From JBKBUF01 sp046290815 (lineage in GTDB: Bacteria; Bacteroidota; Bacteroidia; Cytophagales; Cytophagaceae): DNA of 57,468 bases. A model generated the notes under the pieces. That model worked only from the letters and a program-made list of their open reading frames with translations, searched no databases and was not told the DNA's origin. The translations under genes and the position numbers were made by a program. Position 1 is the stretch's first letter. Each line of letters opens with the position of its first letter. This document shows positions 27,417 to 36,526 of this stretch, one piece after another. Location: contig JBKBUF010000029.1 of NCBI GenBank assembly GCA_046290815.1, positions 1 to 57,468 of the forward strand, read 5' to 3'.

Positions 27417-27710
27417 TTAAAAAATTTCCGCACTAATTCCGCGATCGCAGATTCCTTGTCTCATCGGTACAAGGTTTTCAAAATCACCCATTTTGACGGT
27501 GCACTTGCCTTTATAATGGATAATTAAGGTGCACTGCTCTGCCTGCTCAGGTGTGTGACTGCAAATTTCAATCAGCGTGTTAATAACGTGATCGAAAGTA
27601 TTTATATCATCGTTGAAAACAATAAGTTCTTTAGTGTCAGAAGATTTAATAGCTTCAAGTACTTCAACTTCTTCTTCGCGAAAAGGAAAAGTATTGTAGA
27701 TTGCTTCCAT
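27417..27710 (-). CDS. clpS: ATP-dependent Clp protease adaptor ClpS
   Basis: 97 residues from ATG 27710; an alternative in-frame start at 27737 adds nine. ClpS feeds proteins with N-degron residues to ClpAP/ClpCP. The core is clear: LIVFNDDINTFDHVINTLIEIC (Asp pair for N-terminal amine binding), TPEQAEQCTLIIHYKGKCTVKMG with the His replaced partly by the HYKGK segment, and the final ...GICDRGISAEI strand. clpA is not in the window. Confidence 0.9.
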   Translation of the reverse strand: MEAIYNTFPFREEEVEVLEAIKSSDTKELIVFNDDINTFDHVINTLIEICSHTPEQAEQCTLIIHYKGKCTVKMGDFENLVPMRQGICDRGISAEIF

Positions 27711-27734
27711 ATTTATGTTCGTTACTATATTTAC

Positions 27735-27742
27735 CAAATTTA
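27735..27742 (-). promoter_or_regulatory. Possible -7 element (TAAATTTG) of clpS
   Basis: On the minus strand TAAATTTG fits TAnnTTTG and ends 25 bases before the clpS ATG at 27710. No -33 at good spacing. Confidence 0.35.
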
Positions 27743-27782
27743 CTGAAAATTCTCAAAATTTGATAGGATTATCCTAAAAAAT

Positions 27783-29267
27783 ATGTCTCCAGGTCTGATT
27801 ATCAGTATTATTGCTGTCTATTTCGTTGTGCTTATTTTAATCGCCTACTTCACCTCAAGAGGCGCTGATTCCAACACCTTTTTTATAGCCAACAGGCAAG
27901 CCCCCTGGTATTTGGTGGCGTTTGGAATGATAGGAACATCTATAAGCGGAGTTACCTTCATTTCAGTTCCCGGAACGGTAGGAATATTTTCAGGCGGACA
28001 GTTGCAAGCCTTTTCCTATTTTCAGATAGTACTGGGCTATGTTGCTGGATATTTTGTGATTGCCACTGTTCTAATGCCGCTATACTATAGACTAAACCTT
28101 ATCAGTATTTATGGTTATCTGGAAGAGAGATTCGGCTTTTGGGCTTATAAAACCGGTGCTGCATTTTTCCTCTTAAGCCGTACTGTAGGTTCTTCTCTAA
28201 GACTGTACCTCGCAGCATTTGTATTGCAAACATTTGTTTTCGATCATTTGAATGTACCGTTTTTTATTACTGTTACCGTTACTATTCTCCTTATCTGGAT
28301 ATATACATTCAAAGGAGGTATAAAAACCATTGTCTGGACAGATACATTTCAAACATTTTTTCTTGTATCTGCAGTAATTGTAAGTGTTTATGTAATCTCC
28401 CGGGAGTTGGGATGGAATCTGAAAGAAATGCTAATACAGGTTAGTAACAGCGATTACTCCAGAGTATTTTTCTTTGATGATTTTAAGAGTAATAATTATT
28501 TCTGGAAGCAATTTATTTCCGGGGCCTTTCTGGCAATTGTAATGACCGGTTTGGATCAGGATCTTATGCAGAAAAATCTTTCATGCAAAAGTCTTGGTGA
28601 TGCTCAGAAAAACATGTTTTCTTTTACTATCATCATGACGATTGTTAATCTTCTTTTCCTTATACTTGGTGCCTTATTATATATATATACATCACAGAAA
28701 GGGATAGAAGTGCCGGCTCAGGCAGATAGATTATTTCCGACACTTGCCATCGAACATTTTGGATTTCTCGTAGGAATATTTTTCTTATTGGGTATTATTG
28801 CCAGCAGTTATGCCAGTTCAGATTCTGCTCTTGCAGCGCTTACCACTTCATTTTGTATTGACTTTTTAAACTTTAAACAAAAGCCTGAGGAAATGAGGCA
28901 AAAACAAAAGACCTATGTGCATATTGGTTTTTCCGGATTGTTTCTTTTGATTATTCTTTTTTTCAGAGAATTTCATACTGATTCAGTTATAAAAAATGTC
29001 CTGACAGCTGCGAGCTATACCTATGGTCCTTTGTTAGGCTTGTTTAGTTTTGGTATACTTTCAAAAAGAAAATTAAGGGATAGATTTACTCCTTATGTTT
29101 GTGTGGCAGCTCCGATACTCACGTTTCTTTTAACCAGTTATTCTCATAAACTCCTTTGGGGATATAAATTCAGTTTCGAGACATTGATCGTAAACGGGAT
29201 TATTTGTTACCTGGGATTATTTTTGATTTCTTACGGTAGCAACAAGGAAGAGCAGAGATTTTACTAA
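27783..29267 (+). CDS. Sodium:solute symporter (SSS family)
   Basis: 494 residues, about 13 membrane helices, LeuT-fold SSSF type. Seen: N-terminal out-facing helix, the loop SRGADSNTFFIANRQAPWYLVAFGMIGTSISGVTFISVPG, GYVAGYFVIATVLMPLYYRLNLISIYGYLEERFG, the FKGGIKTIVWTDTFQ motif, and ASSYASSDSALAALTTSF in helix 8, where Ser residues bind Na+. These resemble sialic acid, sugar or carboxylate symporters, but the substrate cannot be told. Divergent from clpS. Confidence 0.9.
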   Translation: MSPGLIISIIAVYFVVLILIAYFTSRGADSNTFFIANRQAPWYLVAFGMIGTSISGVTFISVPGTVGIFSGGQLQAFSYFQIVLGYVAGYFVIATVLMPLYYRLNLISIYGYLEERFGFWAYKTGAAFFLLSRTVGSSLRLYLAAFVLQTFVFDHLNVPFFITVTVTILLIWIYTFKGGIKTIVWTDTFQTFFLVSAVIVSVYVISRELGWNLKEMLIQVSNSDYSRVFFFDDFKSNNYFWKQFISGAFLAIVMTGLDQDLMQKNLSCKSLGDAQKNMFSFTIIMTIVNLLFLILGALLYIYTSQKGIEVPAQADRLFPTLAIEHFGFLVGIFFLLGIIASSYASSDSALAALTTSFCIDFLNFKQKPEEMRQKQKTYVHIGFSGLFLLIILFFREFHTDSVIKNVLTAASYTYGPLLGLFSFGILSKRKLRDRFTPYVCVAAPILTFLLTSYSHKLLWGYKFSFETLIVNGIICYLGLFLISYGSNKEEQRFY

Positions 29268-29276
29268 ATCTGATTA

Positions 29277-29621
29277 TTAAAGCAGTTCTTTAAGGGGGTC
29301 CCAGAAGTGTTTGTCAAAATTTTCTATTTTGTCATTAATAATTGAAAGACCTTCTTTTTCAAGAAGCTGCTGCATCTTATCAGGATGTTCAAAATGATTC
29401 TTTCCGGTTAGTATGCCATTTCGGTTTACAACCCTGTGAGCAGGTACATTTGAAATTCCATGTGATGCATTCATCGCCCATCCTACCATACGAGCACCCG
29501 ATTTAATTCCGAGGTAAGCTGCAATAGCTCCATAAGAAGTCACTCTGCCTTTCGGTATAAGTCGGACTACCTGGTATACTGAAGTAAAGAATGTATCATT
29601 GTCTTTAAAATTGCCGGGCAT
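29277..29621 (-). CDS. Alkyltransferase-like protein (ATL; MGMT without active cysteine)
   Basis: 114 residues of the MGMT DNA-binding domain alone: VYQVVRLIPKGRVTSYGAIAAYLG and GWAMNASHG, then VPAHRVVNRNGILTG. The alkyl-acceptor Cys of MGMT (PCHRV) is Ala here (PAHRV), as in known ATL proteins, which bind O6-alkylguanine without removing the alkyl group and direct nucleotide excision repair to it. The Arg finger region and helix-turn-helix are kept. It overlaps the stop of the upstream kinase gene by one base, so the two share an mRNA, though a functional link is doubtful. Confidence 0.85.
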   Translation of the reverse strand: MPGNFKDNDTFFTSVYQVVRLIPKGRVTSYGAIAAYLGIKSGARMVGWAMNASHGISNVPAHRVVNRNGILTGKNHFEHPDKMQQLLEKEGLSIINDKIENFDKHFWDPLKELL

Positions 29622-31399
29622 TATTTAGGTATTGTAAAGTAAAACGAAGATCCTTCATTGACTTTGGATTCCACCCAAACTTCTCCACTGTTTTCAGTGA
29701 TGATCTTTTTTACTATCGAAAGTCCGATTCCTGAACTTTCATTCATTTTGGTTGGATCCTGTGCTTTAAAAATAGTAAAAATTTTGTTGAAGTTTTCTTC
29801 CTTGATCCCTCTTCCGTTATCACTGATATAAAATACATATTTATCAGTAAGTTCTTCAGAACCTATTTTTATAAATCCTTTTGGCTTGTCATTATATTTT
29901 ACGGCATTGCTGATAAGGTTCTGAAATACCTGCATAAGAGCGGTTTTATTATAGTAAATGATAGGTAAGTTGCCTGCAAATTGAAGTTGTATATGTTCTG
30001 GAATTCGTAAGGTTTCCACCGTGGATAAAATAACTGATTTACTATCTATCCAGACCTTTTCCTGACTCTGTTTTCCTGTTCTTGCAGAAGTTAATATGTC
30101 ATTAATCATGCTTTCAATTTCATGGCATTTTGAAATAAGCATGTCAAGCATTAATATCCCTTCTCCGGTTAATGATTTTTCATTATAATCCTTTTTTATT
30201 GTCTCGGCCAGTATATAACAAGATTGAACAGGGGCTTTCAGATCATGAGAAATTACATATCCGAATTTGTTTAATGCTTCATTGGAGTGATGAAGCTGGT
30301 CTATATTATTTTTTATGTTTTCTGCCATCTCATTGAAAGCTTTCGCAAGTATTCCCATCTCATTGTTCATTCTGATTGTACATCTTTCATTGAAATTTCC
30401 CTGCTTAAATTTATTTATGGAATCAGTAAGTAATTCAAGGGGTCTGGAAAAATAAACTGCCCAAAGAAAAGCCACAAATGTTATTAATAAAATAGTAAGC
30501 ACTGACAGGAAAATAAGGTTTCTTTGCACAACGGCTAACTCGTCGTTGAATTCTTCAAGATCTATTTTGGTGACCATTGCCCATTGTAATTCCGGAATAT
30601 ATCTATACGCCGCCATTACTTTTTGACTTCTGTAATCATGACATTCAAAACAATATCCGTCGGATTTATTTAGAATGGCCTTATTAACTGCATAGGAAGG
30701 ATCATCAGGATGAACAACAGGATTTAGAATGCCATTCGGGTTGAATCTTAATGGAGAGATATAGATATAATCAGAATCCGTTTTTTTGGCAATAACCGTT
30801 TCGCCGGTTTTTCCTAATCCTGTATAATCATTGGCAAGCGATGAAAAATCAGATGCAATAAAGCTTAAAGATAGTATGCCTTCTACCTCCTGGTTTAAAA
30901 ACACGGGCATAGCCAATATAACTCTCAGGTTGCTGTCTTTGTCAAAATGAAAACCATCCAAAATGGTTTTACCCTTCAGAGATGTCTTAAAATAATGTTC
31001 CCTATAATGATTGACTCCTAGTCTGGCAGTGTCTGTGCTGAATATAATTTGTCCGTTTTTGTTTAGTACCCAAGCATCTTTGATATTGCCAATTTCTTCT
31101 TTATAGGTATTGATTGTTTTTGTGGCCAATAAAGAATCTACTCTGTCAATCGTCTCATAGTTTGATGGGTCTATTACTTTGCGGGTGAAATCTGTTGTCA
31201 GGAAATTTCCTAATTCAGTTCTTCGGATTACCATATCGTTAACCCTTATCTGCTTTGTTTCGGCAATGGCTTCTAGATTATTTTTAAAATTACTTTGTAA
31301 TACTTTTTTCGTGGCGTAATACCTATAAATATTAATACCAATAGAAATTGCTGATCCGGTAAGAAAAATGATCAAGATAAGCTGGTAACGGAACTTCAT
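29621..31399 (-). CDS. Cache-domain sensor histidine kinase with a CxxCH motif
   Basis: 592 residues. TM1 (about 5-27), a large periplasmic double-Cache region (about 35-285), TM2 (about 294-316), HAMP (314-366), HisKA with phospho-His385 in YVISHDLKAPV, and HATPase with N, G1 (DNGRGI) and G2 (SSGIGLS) motifs near the C-terminus. Inside the distal Cache domain lies CFECH (250-254; DNA 30638-30652), the covalent haem c attachment motif, where ordinary relatives have a glycine-rich loop before DYRG. It sits downstream of nirBD but behind a terminator. The partner regulator is unknown. Confidence 0.9.
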   Translation of the reverse strand: MKFRYQLILIIFLTGSAISIGINIYRYYATKKVLQSNFKNNLEAIAETKQIRVNDMVIRRTELGNFLTTDFTRKVIDPSNYETIDRVDSLLATKTINTYKEEIGNIKDAWVLNKNGQIIFSTDTARLGVNHYREHYFKTSLKGKTILDGFHFDKDSNLRVILAMPVFLNQEVEGILSLSFIASDFSSLANDYTGLGKTGETVIAKKTDSDYIYISPLRFNPNGILNPVVHPDDPSYAVNKAILNKSDGYCFECHDYRSQKVMAAYRYIPELQWAMVTKIDLEEFNDELAVVQRNLIFLSVLTILLITFVAFLWAVYFSRPLELLTDSINKFKQGNFNERCTIRMNNEMGILAKAFNEMAENIKNNIDQLHHSNEALNKFGYVISHDLKAPVQSCYILAETIKKDYNEKSLTGEGILMLDMLISKCHEIESMINDILTSARTGKQSQEKVWIDSKSVILSTVETLRIPEHIQLQFAGNLPIIYYNKTALMQVFQNLISNAVKYNDKPKGFIKIGSEELTDKYVFYISDNGRGIKEENFNKIFTIFKAQDPTKMNESSGIGLSIVKKIITENSGEVWVESKVNEGSSFYFTIPK

Positions 31400-31501
31400 A
31401 AAGAAAATTTATGGAGTATCAACTTCCGATATGGCTTTATGTTTTAGTTTTCAGTAGGGTACCTAAGGGTATATAATTTTTGTAACGCAAGGGAGAAAAT
31501 A

Positions 31502-31536
31502 AAATTTACGGTATAGTTTTGTTATACCGTAAATTT
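31502..31536 (-). terminator. Strong terminator after nirD
   Basis: AAATTTACGGTATA and TATACCGTAAATTT form a perfect 14-bp stem with a 7-base loop, directly beyond the nirD stop codon; on the minus strand the stem is followed by TATTTTC. It separates nirBD from the Cache kinase gene. Nothing else is seen in 31400-31501. Confidence 0.88.
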
Positions 31537-31537
31537 A

Positions 31538-31915
31538 TTATTGGTTTATTCCTATGAAAATCTTTCCGTTTTCAATTTTTACGGGGTAAGTCTTAATACT
31601 TTCACATTCATTGTCCGACAAGCATTCTCCGGTGGTAAGGGAGAAAGTTTTTTTGTGAAAGGGACAGGCCACTTTCGGAGTACCATTGGTATCGCCTATC
31701 ATCCCTCTGGCAAGAACCATCTGCATTTTATGAGGACATAAGTTTTGGGTGGCATACCATTCATTTCTTCTTTTAAAATTAAAAATTGCTATCTGCAGAT
31801 TTTCAATTTTTACACAGATTCCCCCATTTTCCGGTACTTCGGTTTCAGAGATAGCAAATTGCCATTTTATTTTTTCTGCTAATAAGGTCATATAGGGTTG
31901 TTTATGTTTTGACAA
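31538..31915 (-). CDS. nirD: Nitrite reductase (NADH) small subunit, Rieske-type
   Basis: 125 residues. NirD pairs with NirB in the cytoplasmic assimilatory nitrite reductase that makes ammonium. The Rieske fold is visible, and both ligand pairs are present: CPHKMQ (C-x-H) and CPFHKK (C-x-x-H), so this NirD may hold a [2Fe-2S] cluster, unlike the enterobacterial type that has lost the ligands. Ends with YPVKIENGKIFIGI. Ten bases after nirB and followed by a terminator. Confidence 0.92.
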   Translation of the reverse strand: MSKHKQPYMTLLAEKIKWQFAISETEVPENGGICVKIENLQIAIFNFKRRNEWYATQNLCPHKMQMVLARGMIGDTNGTPKVACPFHKKTFSLTTGECLSDNECESIKTYPVKIENGKIFIGINQ

Positions 31916-31925
31916 ATATTTGAGT

Positions 31926-34445
31926 TTAAACTTTCAACTTCACCTCATTCCAATCGGCCGGTATCTTCTGTCCTCTCATCGGTCTCCATTGTAAGCTTGG
32001 GTCGCCCTCGTCTGTATTGCTGAAGTGTTTGAATAATTTTCTCTTTTCTTCATTTTCCACCACATCCCTCCATTCACATTTGTATGCATCAACAAGTTTT
32101 TGCATGTCTTTTTCCAGTTGTTCACTAATACCAAGTGAGTCATTAAGAATTACATCTTTCAGGTATTCCATTCCGCCTTCCAGTTTGTTAAGCCAGGTGG
32201 CAGTTCTTGTAAGGGGTTCTGCTGTTTTGATATAGAACATCAGAAATCTGTCTATGTATTTTATGCAGGTTTCTGAATCGATGTCAGATGCAAGCAATTT
32301 TGCGTGTTGAGGTTTTGCACCACCGTTGCCACAGACATAAAGGTTCCATCCTTTGTCAGTCGCGATGATGCCAAAGTCTTTTGATTGGGCTTCTGCGCAC
32401 TCACGGACACAACCGGATACGGCACTTTTTAATTTATGAGGTGCTCTGAGTCCTTTATATCGTTCTTCGATTTCAATTGCAAATGTTACAGAGTCCTGTA
32501 CACCAAAACGGCACCAGGTTGAACCTACACAGCTTTTTACTGTACGCAGCGCTTTACCGTATGCGTGTCCGCTTTCAAACCCTGCCTCAATAAGTTCTTC
32601 CCAGATTTTTGGTAAGTCATTAACTTTGGCTCCAAACAGATCTATTCTTTGTCCTCCTGTAATTTTACAGTACAAGTCAAATTTTTTAGCAACCTGACCC
32701 AGAACAATTAATTTTTCCGGAGTAATTTCTCCTCCCGCTACCCTTGGTACAACCGAATAAGTTCCGCCTCTTTGTATATTGGCCAGAAATCTGTCGTTCG
32801 TGTCCTGAATCGTGGCCTGTTCAAGAATCATATCATTCCAGACACTTGCCAGTATTGAGGCAACTGCAGGTTTGCATACTTCACAACCATCGCCTTTACC
32901 ATAATCCTCCAGTAGATGATCATATGATCGAATATTCATTGACTTTACTATGTCAAATAACTCCTGTCTTGAATACGGAAAATGTTCGCATAAAACCTTG
33001 CCAACTTCTTTACCTGCGCTTTTTAATGTAGCTGTAAGCAGGTCGTTAAGCATAGGCACGCATCCTCCGCAACCGGTTCCTGCCTTAGTGCATTTTTTAA
33101 TTCCTGAAACATCAGCTAGATCCTGATAGGTAATGGCATTACAAATATCACCTTTTGTGATACCTTCACATGAACATATCAAGGCTTCATTAGGAAGATT
33201 TAATATGCCATCTGAATTGCTGCTTTCTCCACCTCTGGATCCTAGTATCAGATCTTCGGGGCAAGGAGGGAGAATGATATTATTTTTAGCAGTCTGCAAA
33301 AGCATGTTGTATTCTTCGGTAGCGCCTACGAGTATGCCCCCCAGAAGATATTTCCCGTCTTTAGATATATTTATTCTTTTGTATATGCCTTTTAGCTTGT
33401 CTTCAAAGGCAATAGTTTCATGTGGTGTATCAATGCAGAAGGGATCGCCGAAACTTGCCACTTCAACACCAATCAATTTTAGCTTGGTGGACATATCAAA
33501 GCCTGAAAAGGTTTTGTGGTCACCCGAAAGTTGGGATGCCACCACTTCTGCCATTTCATATCCGGGAGCAACAAGACCATAAATGAAATTTTTGTGAAGC
33601 GCTGCTTCTCCTATGGCATAAATGTTATTATCAGTAGTTAAAAGATCGTCGTTAACTAATATGCCTCCTCTGGGGCCAATTTCAAGTCCTGATGATTTAG
33701 CCAGTTCATCTCTTGGTTTTATTCCCGCAGAAACAACGATCATATCCGTTTTTAACTCTGTCTCATCAGTAAAGACCATTTTTTCTACTCTTACGTTTCC
33801 CTTAATGATGCTTGTGTTTTTATTTAGGTGAATGGAGATTCCAAGTGATTCTATTTTGTTTTTAAGTAACTCAGATCCGTTATTATCCAATTGCCTTGGC
33901 ATAAGCCTTGAAGCAAATTCTATAACATGAGTATTTAGTCCAAGATCCATTAATGCTTTTGCAGCCTCGAGACCAAGCAATCCACCTCCGATCACTACCC
34001 CTGTTTTACTTTTTGAAGCCCATAACTTTATTGATTCGAGGTCTTCAATAGTTCTGTATGGTATAACCCCCGGGGTGTCGATTCCTGGAATAGGAGGAAT
34101 GAAGCAGGAGGAGCCTGTAGCAAAAATCAATTTATAATAACTGAATATTTTTCCTGTGGCAGAATGAACAGATTTATTGGATCGGTCAATTTTTATAATG
34201 GCATCTCCTAAATTCAGTGTAATTTTTTTTTCTTCATACCAATTGGAAGGAGCAAGCAAAAGGTCCTCTGCTGTTTTTCCTGAAAAATATTCCGACAGAT
34301 GTACCCTGTCGTAGGCCGGCCGTGGTTCTTCTCCGAAAACAATAATATTGAATTTTTTATTCAATCCTTTAGCCGCAAGCTTTTCGCAAAGCTTGTAGCC
34401 TGTCATTCCGTTTCCGATGATTATGATGTTTTCTTTATTGCTCAT
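31926..34445 (-). CDS. nirB: Nitrite reductase (NADH) large subunit
   Basis: 839 residues. N-terminal FAD/NADH module (about 1-400): IIIGNGMTGYKLCEKL, YDRVHLSEYFSGK, VVIGGGLLGLEAAKAL. Then a BFD-type [2Fe-2S] domain (about 418-468; LICSCEGIT...TGCGGC), and the siroheme/[4Fe-4S] reductase domain (about 545-839) with its ferredoxin-like half, SCVGSTWC (C-x5-C) and SGCVRECAEA (C-x3-C). It reduces nitrite to ammonium with six electrons. Transcribed leftward from a shared regulatory region with the NarX-like kinase; nirD follows. Length and all cofactor motifs look complete. Confidence 0.96.
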   Translation of the reverse strand: MSNKENIIIIGNGMTGYKLCEKLAAKGLNKKFNIIVFGEEPRPAYDRVHLSEYFSGKTAEDLLLAPSNWYEEKKITLNLGDAIIKIDRSNKSVHSATGKIFSYYKLIFATGSSCFIPPIPGIDTPGVIPYRTIEDLESIKLWASKSKTGVVIGGGLLGLEAAKALMDLGLNTHVIEFASRLMPRQLDNNGSELLKNKIESLGISIHLNKNTSIIKGNVRVEKMVFTDETELKTDMIVVSAGIKPRDELAKSSGLEIGPRGGILVNDDLLTTDNNIYAIGEAALHKNFIYGLVAPGYEMAEVVASQLSGDHKTFSGFDMSTKLKLIGVEVASFGDPFCIDTPHETIAFEDKLKGIYKRINISKDGKYLLGGILVGATEEYNMLLQTAKNNIILPPCPEDLILGSRGGESSNSDGILNLPNEALICSCEGITKGDICNAITYQDLADVSGIKKCTKAGTGCGGCVPMLNDLLTATLKSAGKEVGKVLCEHFPYSRQELFDIVKSMNIRSYDHLLEDYGKGDGCEVCKPAVASILASVWNDMILEQATIQDTNDRFLANIQRGGTYSVVPRVAGGEITPEKLIVLGQVAKKFDLYCKITGGQRIDLFGAKVNDLPKIWEELIEAGFESGHAYGKALRTVKSCVGSTWCRFGVQDSVTFAIEIEERYKGLRAPHKLKSAVSGCVRECAEAQSKDFGIIATDKGWNLYVCGNGGAKPQHAKLLASDIDSETCIKYIDRFLMFYIKTAEPLTRTATWLNKLEGGMEYLKDVILNDSLGISEQLEKDMQKLVDAYKCEWRDVVENEEKRKLFKHFSNTDEGDPSLQWRPMRGQKIPADWNEVKLKV

Positions 34446-34464
34446 ACCAATTGTTTTGTCATGA

Positions 34465-34651
34465 TAAATGTACGTAAATTTTTTTCAAACTACGTAAAAA
34501 TACTTAAAAATTATTTTACGTATTGGTATAAGGCTAAATCAACTTGGTATAGTTATAAATGGGTTGGATTTAATTTAATATACTTAGAAATGAGTGAACA
34601 TTAACGATTGTTTTCCGATCTTTTGCTTTTTTGATTCAGTAAAAATACGTA
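34465..34651. promoter_or_regulatory. Divergent nirB / narX-like control region with TAC(G/T)TA boxes
   Basis: The 230-bp gap 34446-34675 carries TACGTA at 34471, TACGTA at 34491, TACTTA at 34501 (spaced exactly 20 and 10 bp), TACGTA at 34517, TACTTA at 34581 and TACGTA at 34646. The core 34491-34506 is the exact 16-mer TACGTAAAAATACTTA also found at 37509 and 42300. On the minus strand TACATTTA (34465-34472) is a near-consensus -7 element for nirB, just downstream of the boxes. TACTTA matches the start of the E. coli NarL heptamer TACYYMT. Confidence 0.7.
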
Positions 34652-34675
34652 ATATGCTATATATATTATTGTATA

Positions 34676-36490
34676 ATGTACAGATCGGTAAAATTCTTAT
34701 CCCGACAAGAAGATAATCCGGGCGGAAACAACCATAAATCATCCGGAAGGCTGACCAGATTATATGTTTTGGCTCTTACAGCGGTTGCATTGCTAACCAT
34801 CACCGGCCAATTGCTCGTTCAGCATGCAATAAATAACCAGCTAAGCGATGCTCACGTGGTTAATGAGGCTGGATGTCAAAGGTATACCAGCCAACAGATT
34901 TGCAAGGTGGCGTTGTTGCTGTATTCTGAGACAGAACATAAGGGATATGAAGATCAGGTCCGGTTTTTGGAATCTGAACTGAAAATATGGAGAAAAAGAC
35001 ATTATGGATTACAGAATGGGGATGTTGAAATGAACCTGCCCGGAAACAACAGTGCAAGAGTGAAATATTTATTTAAAGAATTGGATCCTTATTTCGATGA
35101 GGTTTATTATGGTGTTGACAATCTGATAAATTTAAAAAAGGCATCTTCCCCAAAGGAAAAACTTGCAGGTCCGGTTAAAATCATATTGGATAATGAGAAG
35201 GCTTTTCTGGATAAGATGAATACAATTGTTTACCAATATGACAATGAAGCTAAAGACAAAGTAATTTTCCTGAAGAAGATTGAAAAAATATTGTTGTTTA
35301 TAACACTCATTGTGTTATTACTGGAAGGACTTTTTGTATTCAGGCCTGCAGCAAATAAAATTAAAGACACCATCACAAAGCTTATTAAATCACAACAGGA
35401 AGCAAGTTCACTGGCAATGCAGTTGCTGAAGGCAAATGATGAGCTTGAAAAAACGCTCAAGGATTTAAGAGATTTGGGATTTGCACTTGACTATGCTACA
35501 ATTATGGCAAAGACAGACAAATACGGTGTGATCAATTATGTAAATGAAAAGTTTTGCGAAATATCTAAATATACAAAGGAAGAATTGATAGGTAACAGAT
35601 TTAATATTCTTAGTGGGCATTACCACTCGAAATTGTTTTTTGATAATCTGTGGGAAACGATTTCCAAAGGTCAAATCTGGAACAATGAGATTAAAAACAG
35701 GGCTAAAGATGGGAGTTATTTCTGGCTTGATGCCACCATCGTTCCTGTATTGGATAAGGACAATACACCAACGCAATATATTGCCATATATACAGATGTA
35801 ACTGAAAGGTTCAGGCAGAGTATAAATGAACAAAAGGTTAAATCTTCGCTGATAATCGAAGGTCAGGAGAAAGAAAGGAAAAAGATAGCACGAGAATTAC
35901 ATGACGGTTTGGGACAGATGCTTACCGGGCTTAAATTTACCATTGAATCATTAAAGGGAGCCCCCGGCAAGAAGGAAAAGCAGACTTTGGAAGATGTGAA
36001 AAAAATGATTTTAGATACAATTGTGGAAGTTAGAAGAATTTCTTTTAATTTGATGCCAAGTGTTTTAAATGATTTTGGTATTGTACCGGCATTGAAACAC
36101 CTGACAGAGCAGGTTTCAAATGTTTCCAAAAGGAAGGTGACATTTGTTAATCACTCACATATTGAGAGGCTTCCTAAACAAGTGGAAATAAATTTATACA
36201 GGATTGTACAGGAAGCGTTGAATAATGCCATAAAATATTCCGATGCAGATGAAGTGAAGGTGGAGTTGTTGAGTGATGATTCTCATTTTGAAGTGGAAAT
36301 TTCGGATAATGGTAAAGGATTTTTAAAATCCAGCCTTGGAGGAAAAACCAAAGATTTGTCCGGGAACGGGATACAAAATATCCAGGAGAGGACAAGTTTG
36401 ATTAACGGACAATTTCGTATTCAGTCGTCTCCGGGAAAAGGTACTAAATTGTATATTAAAATTCCTTTGAAGATTAAAGAGCTGTCTTAA
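34676..36490 (+). CDS. NarX-like nitrate/nitrite sensor histidine kinase with PAS domain
   Basis: 604 residues. TM1 (about 28-50), a periplasmic four-helix PilJ/NarX-like sensor (about 52-200), TM2 (about 203-222), one PAS (about 262-380), HisKA_3 (about 390-465) with phospho-His409 in EKERKKIARELHDGLGQML, and HATPase (about 500-600, DNGKGF and GNGIQNI). The stretch SDAHVVNEAGCQRYTSQQI (57-75) aligns with the NarX P-box (NxAGxxRMxS), where nitrate binds; the usual Arg is kept at 69, while Met-Gln-Ser is changed. The cognate regulator follows 36 bp later. Position between nirBD and the nitrate transporter makes nitrate the best-guess signal. Confidence 0.9.
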   Translation: MYRSVKFLSRQEDNPGGNNHKSSGRLTRLYVLALTAVALLTITGQLLVQHAINNQLSDAHVVNEAGCQRYTSQQICKVALLLYSETEHKGYEDQVRFLESELKIWRKRHYGLQNGDVEMNLPGNNSARVKYLFKELDPYFDEVYYGVDNLINLKKASSPKEKLAGPVKIILDNEKAFLDKMNTIVYQYDNEAKDKVIFLKKIEKILLFITLIVLLLEGLFVFRPAANKIKDTITKLIKSQQEASSLAMQLLKANDELEKTLKDLRDLGFALDYATIMAKTDKYGVINYVNEKFCEISKYTKEELIGNRFNILSGHYHSKLFFDNLWETISKGQIWNNEIKNRAKDGSYFWLDATIVPVLDKDNTPTQYIAIYTDVTERFRQSINEQKVKSSLIIEGQEKERKKIARELHDGLGQMLTGLKFTIESLKGAPGKKEKQTLEDVKKMILDTIVEVRRISFNLMPSVLNDFGIVPALKHLTEQVSNVSKRKVTFVNHSHIERLPKQVEINLYRIVQEALNNAIKYSDADEVKVELLSDDSHFEVEISDNGKGFLKSSLGGKTKDLSGNGIQNIQERTSLINGQFRIQSSPGKGTKLYIKIPLKIKELS

Positions 36491-36526
36491 AATAGTATGA
36501 AGACAGTCAACTAAAATAAAAAGAAG

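Noticed and set aside
33133..33582. Plus-strand frame of 149 codons inside nirB
   Set aside because: It is fully antisense to the strongly conserved FAD module of nirB.
34299..34604. Plus-strand frame of 101 codons over the nirB start and its promoter
   Set aside because: It is antisense to conserved nirB sequence and covers the divergent control region; composition is that of AT-rich non-coding DNA.
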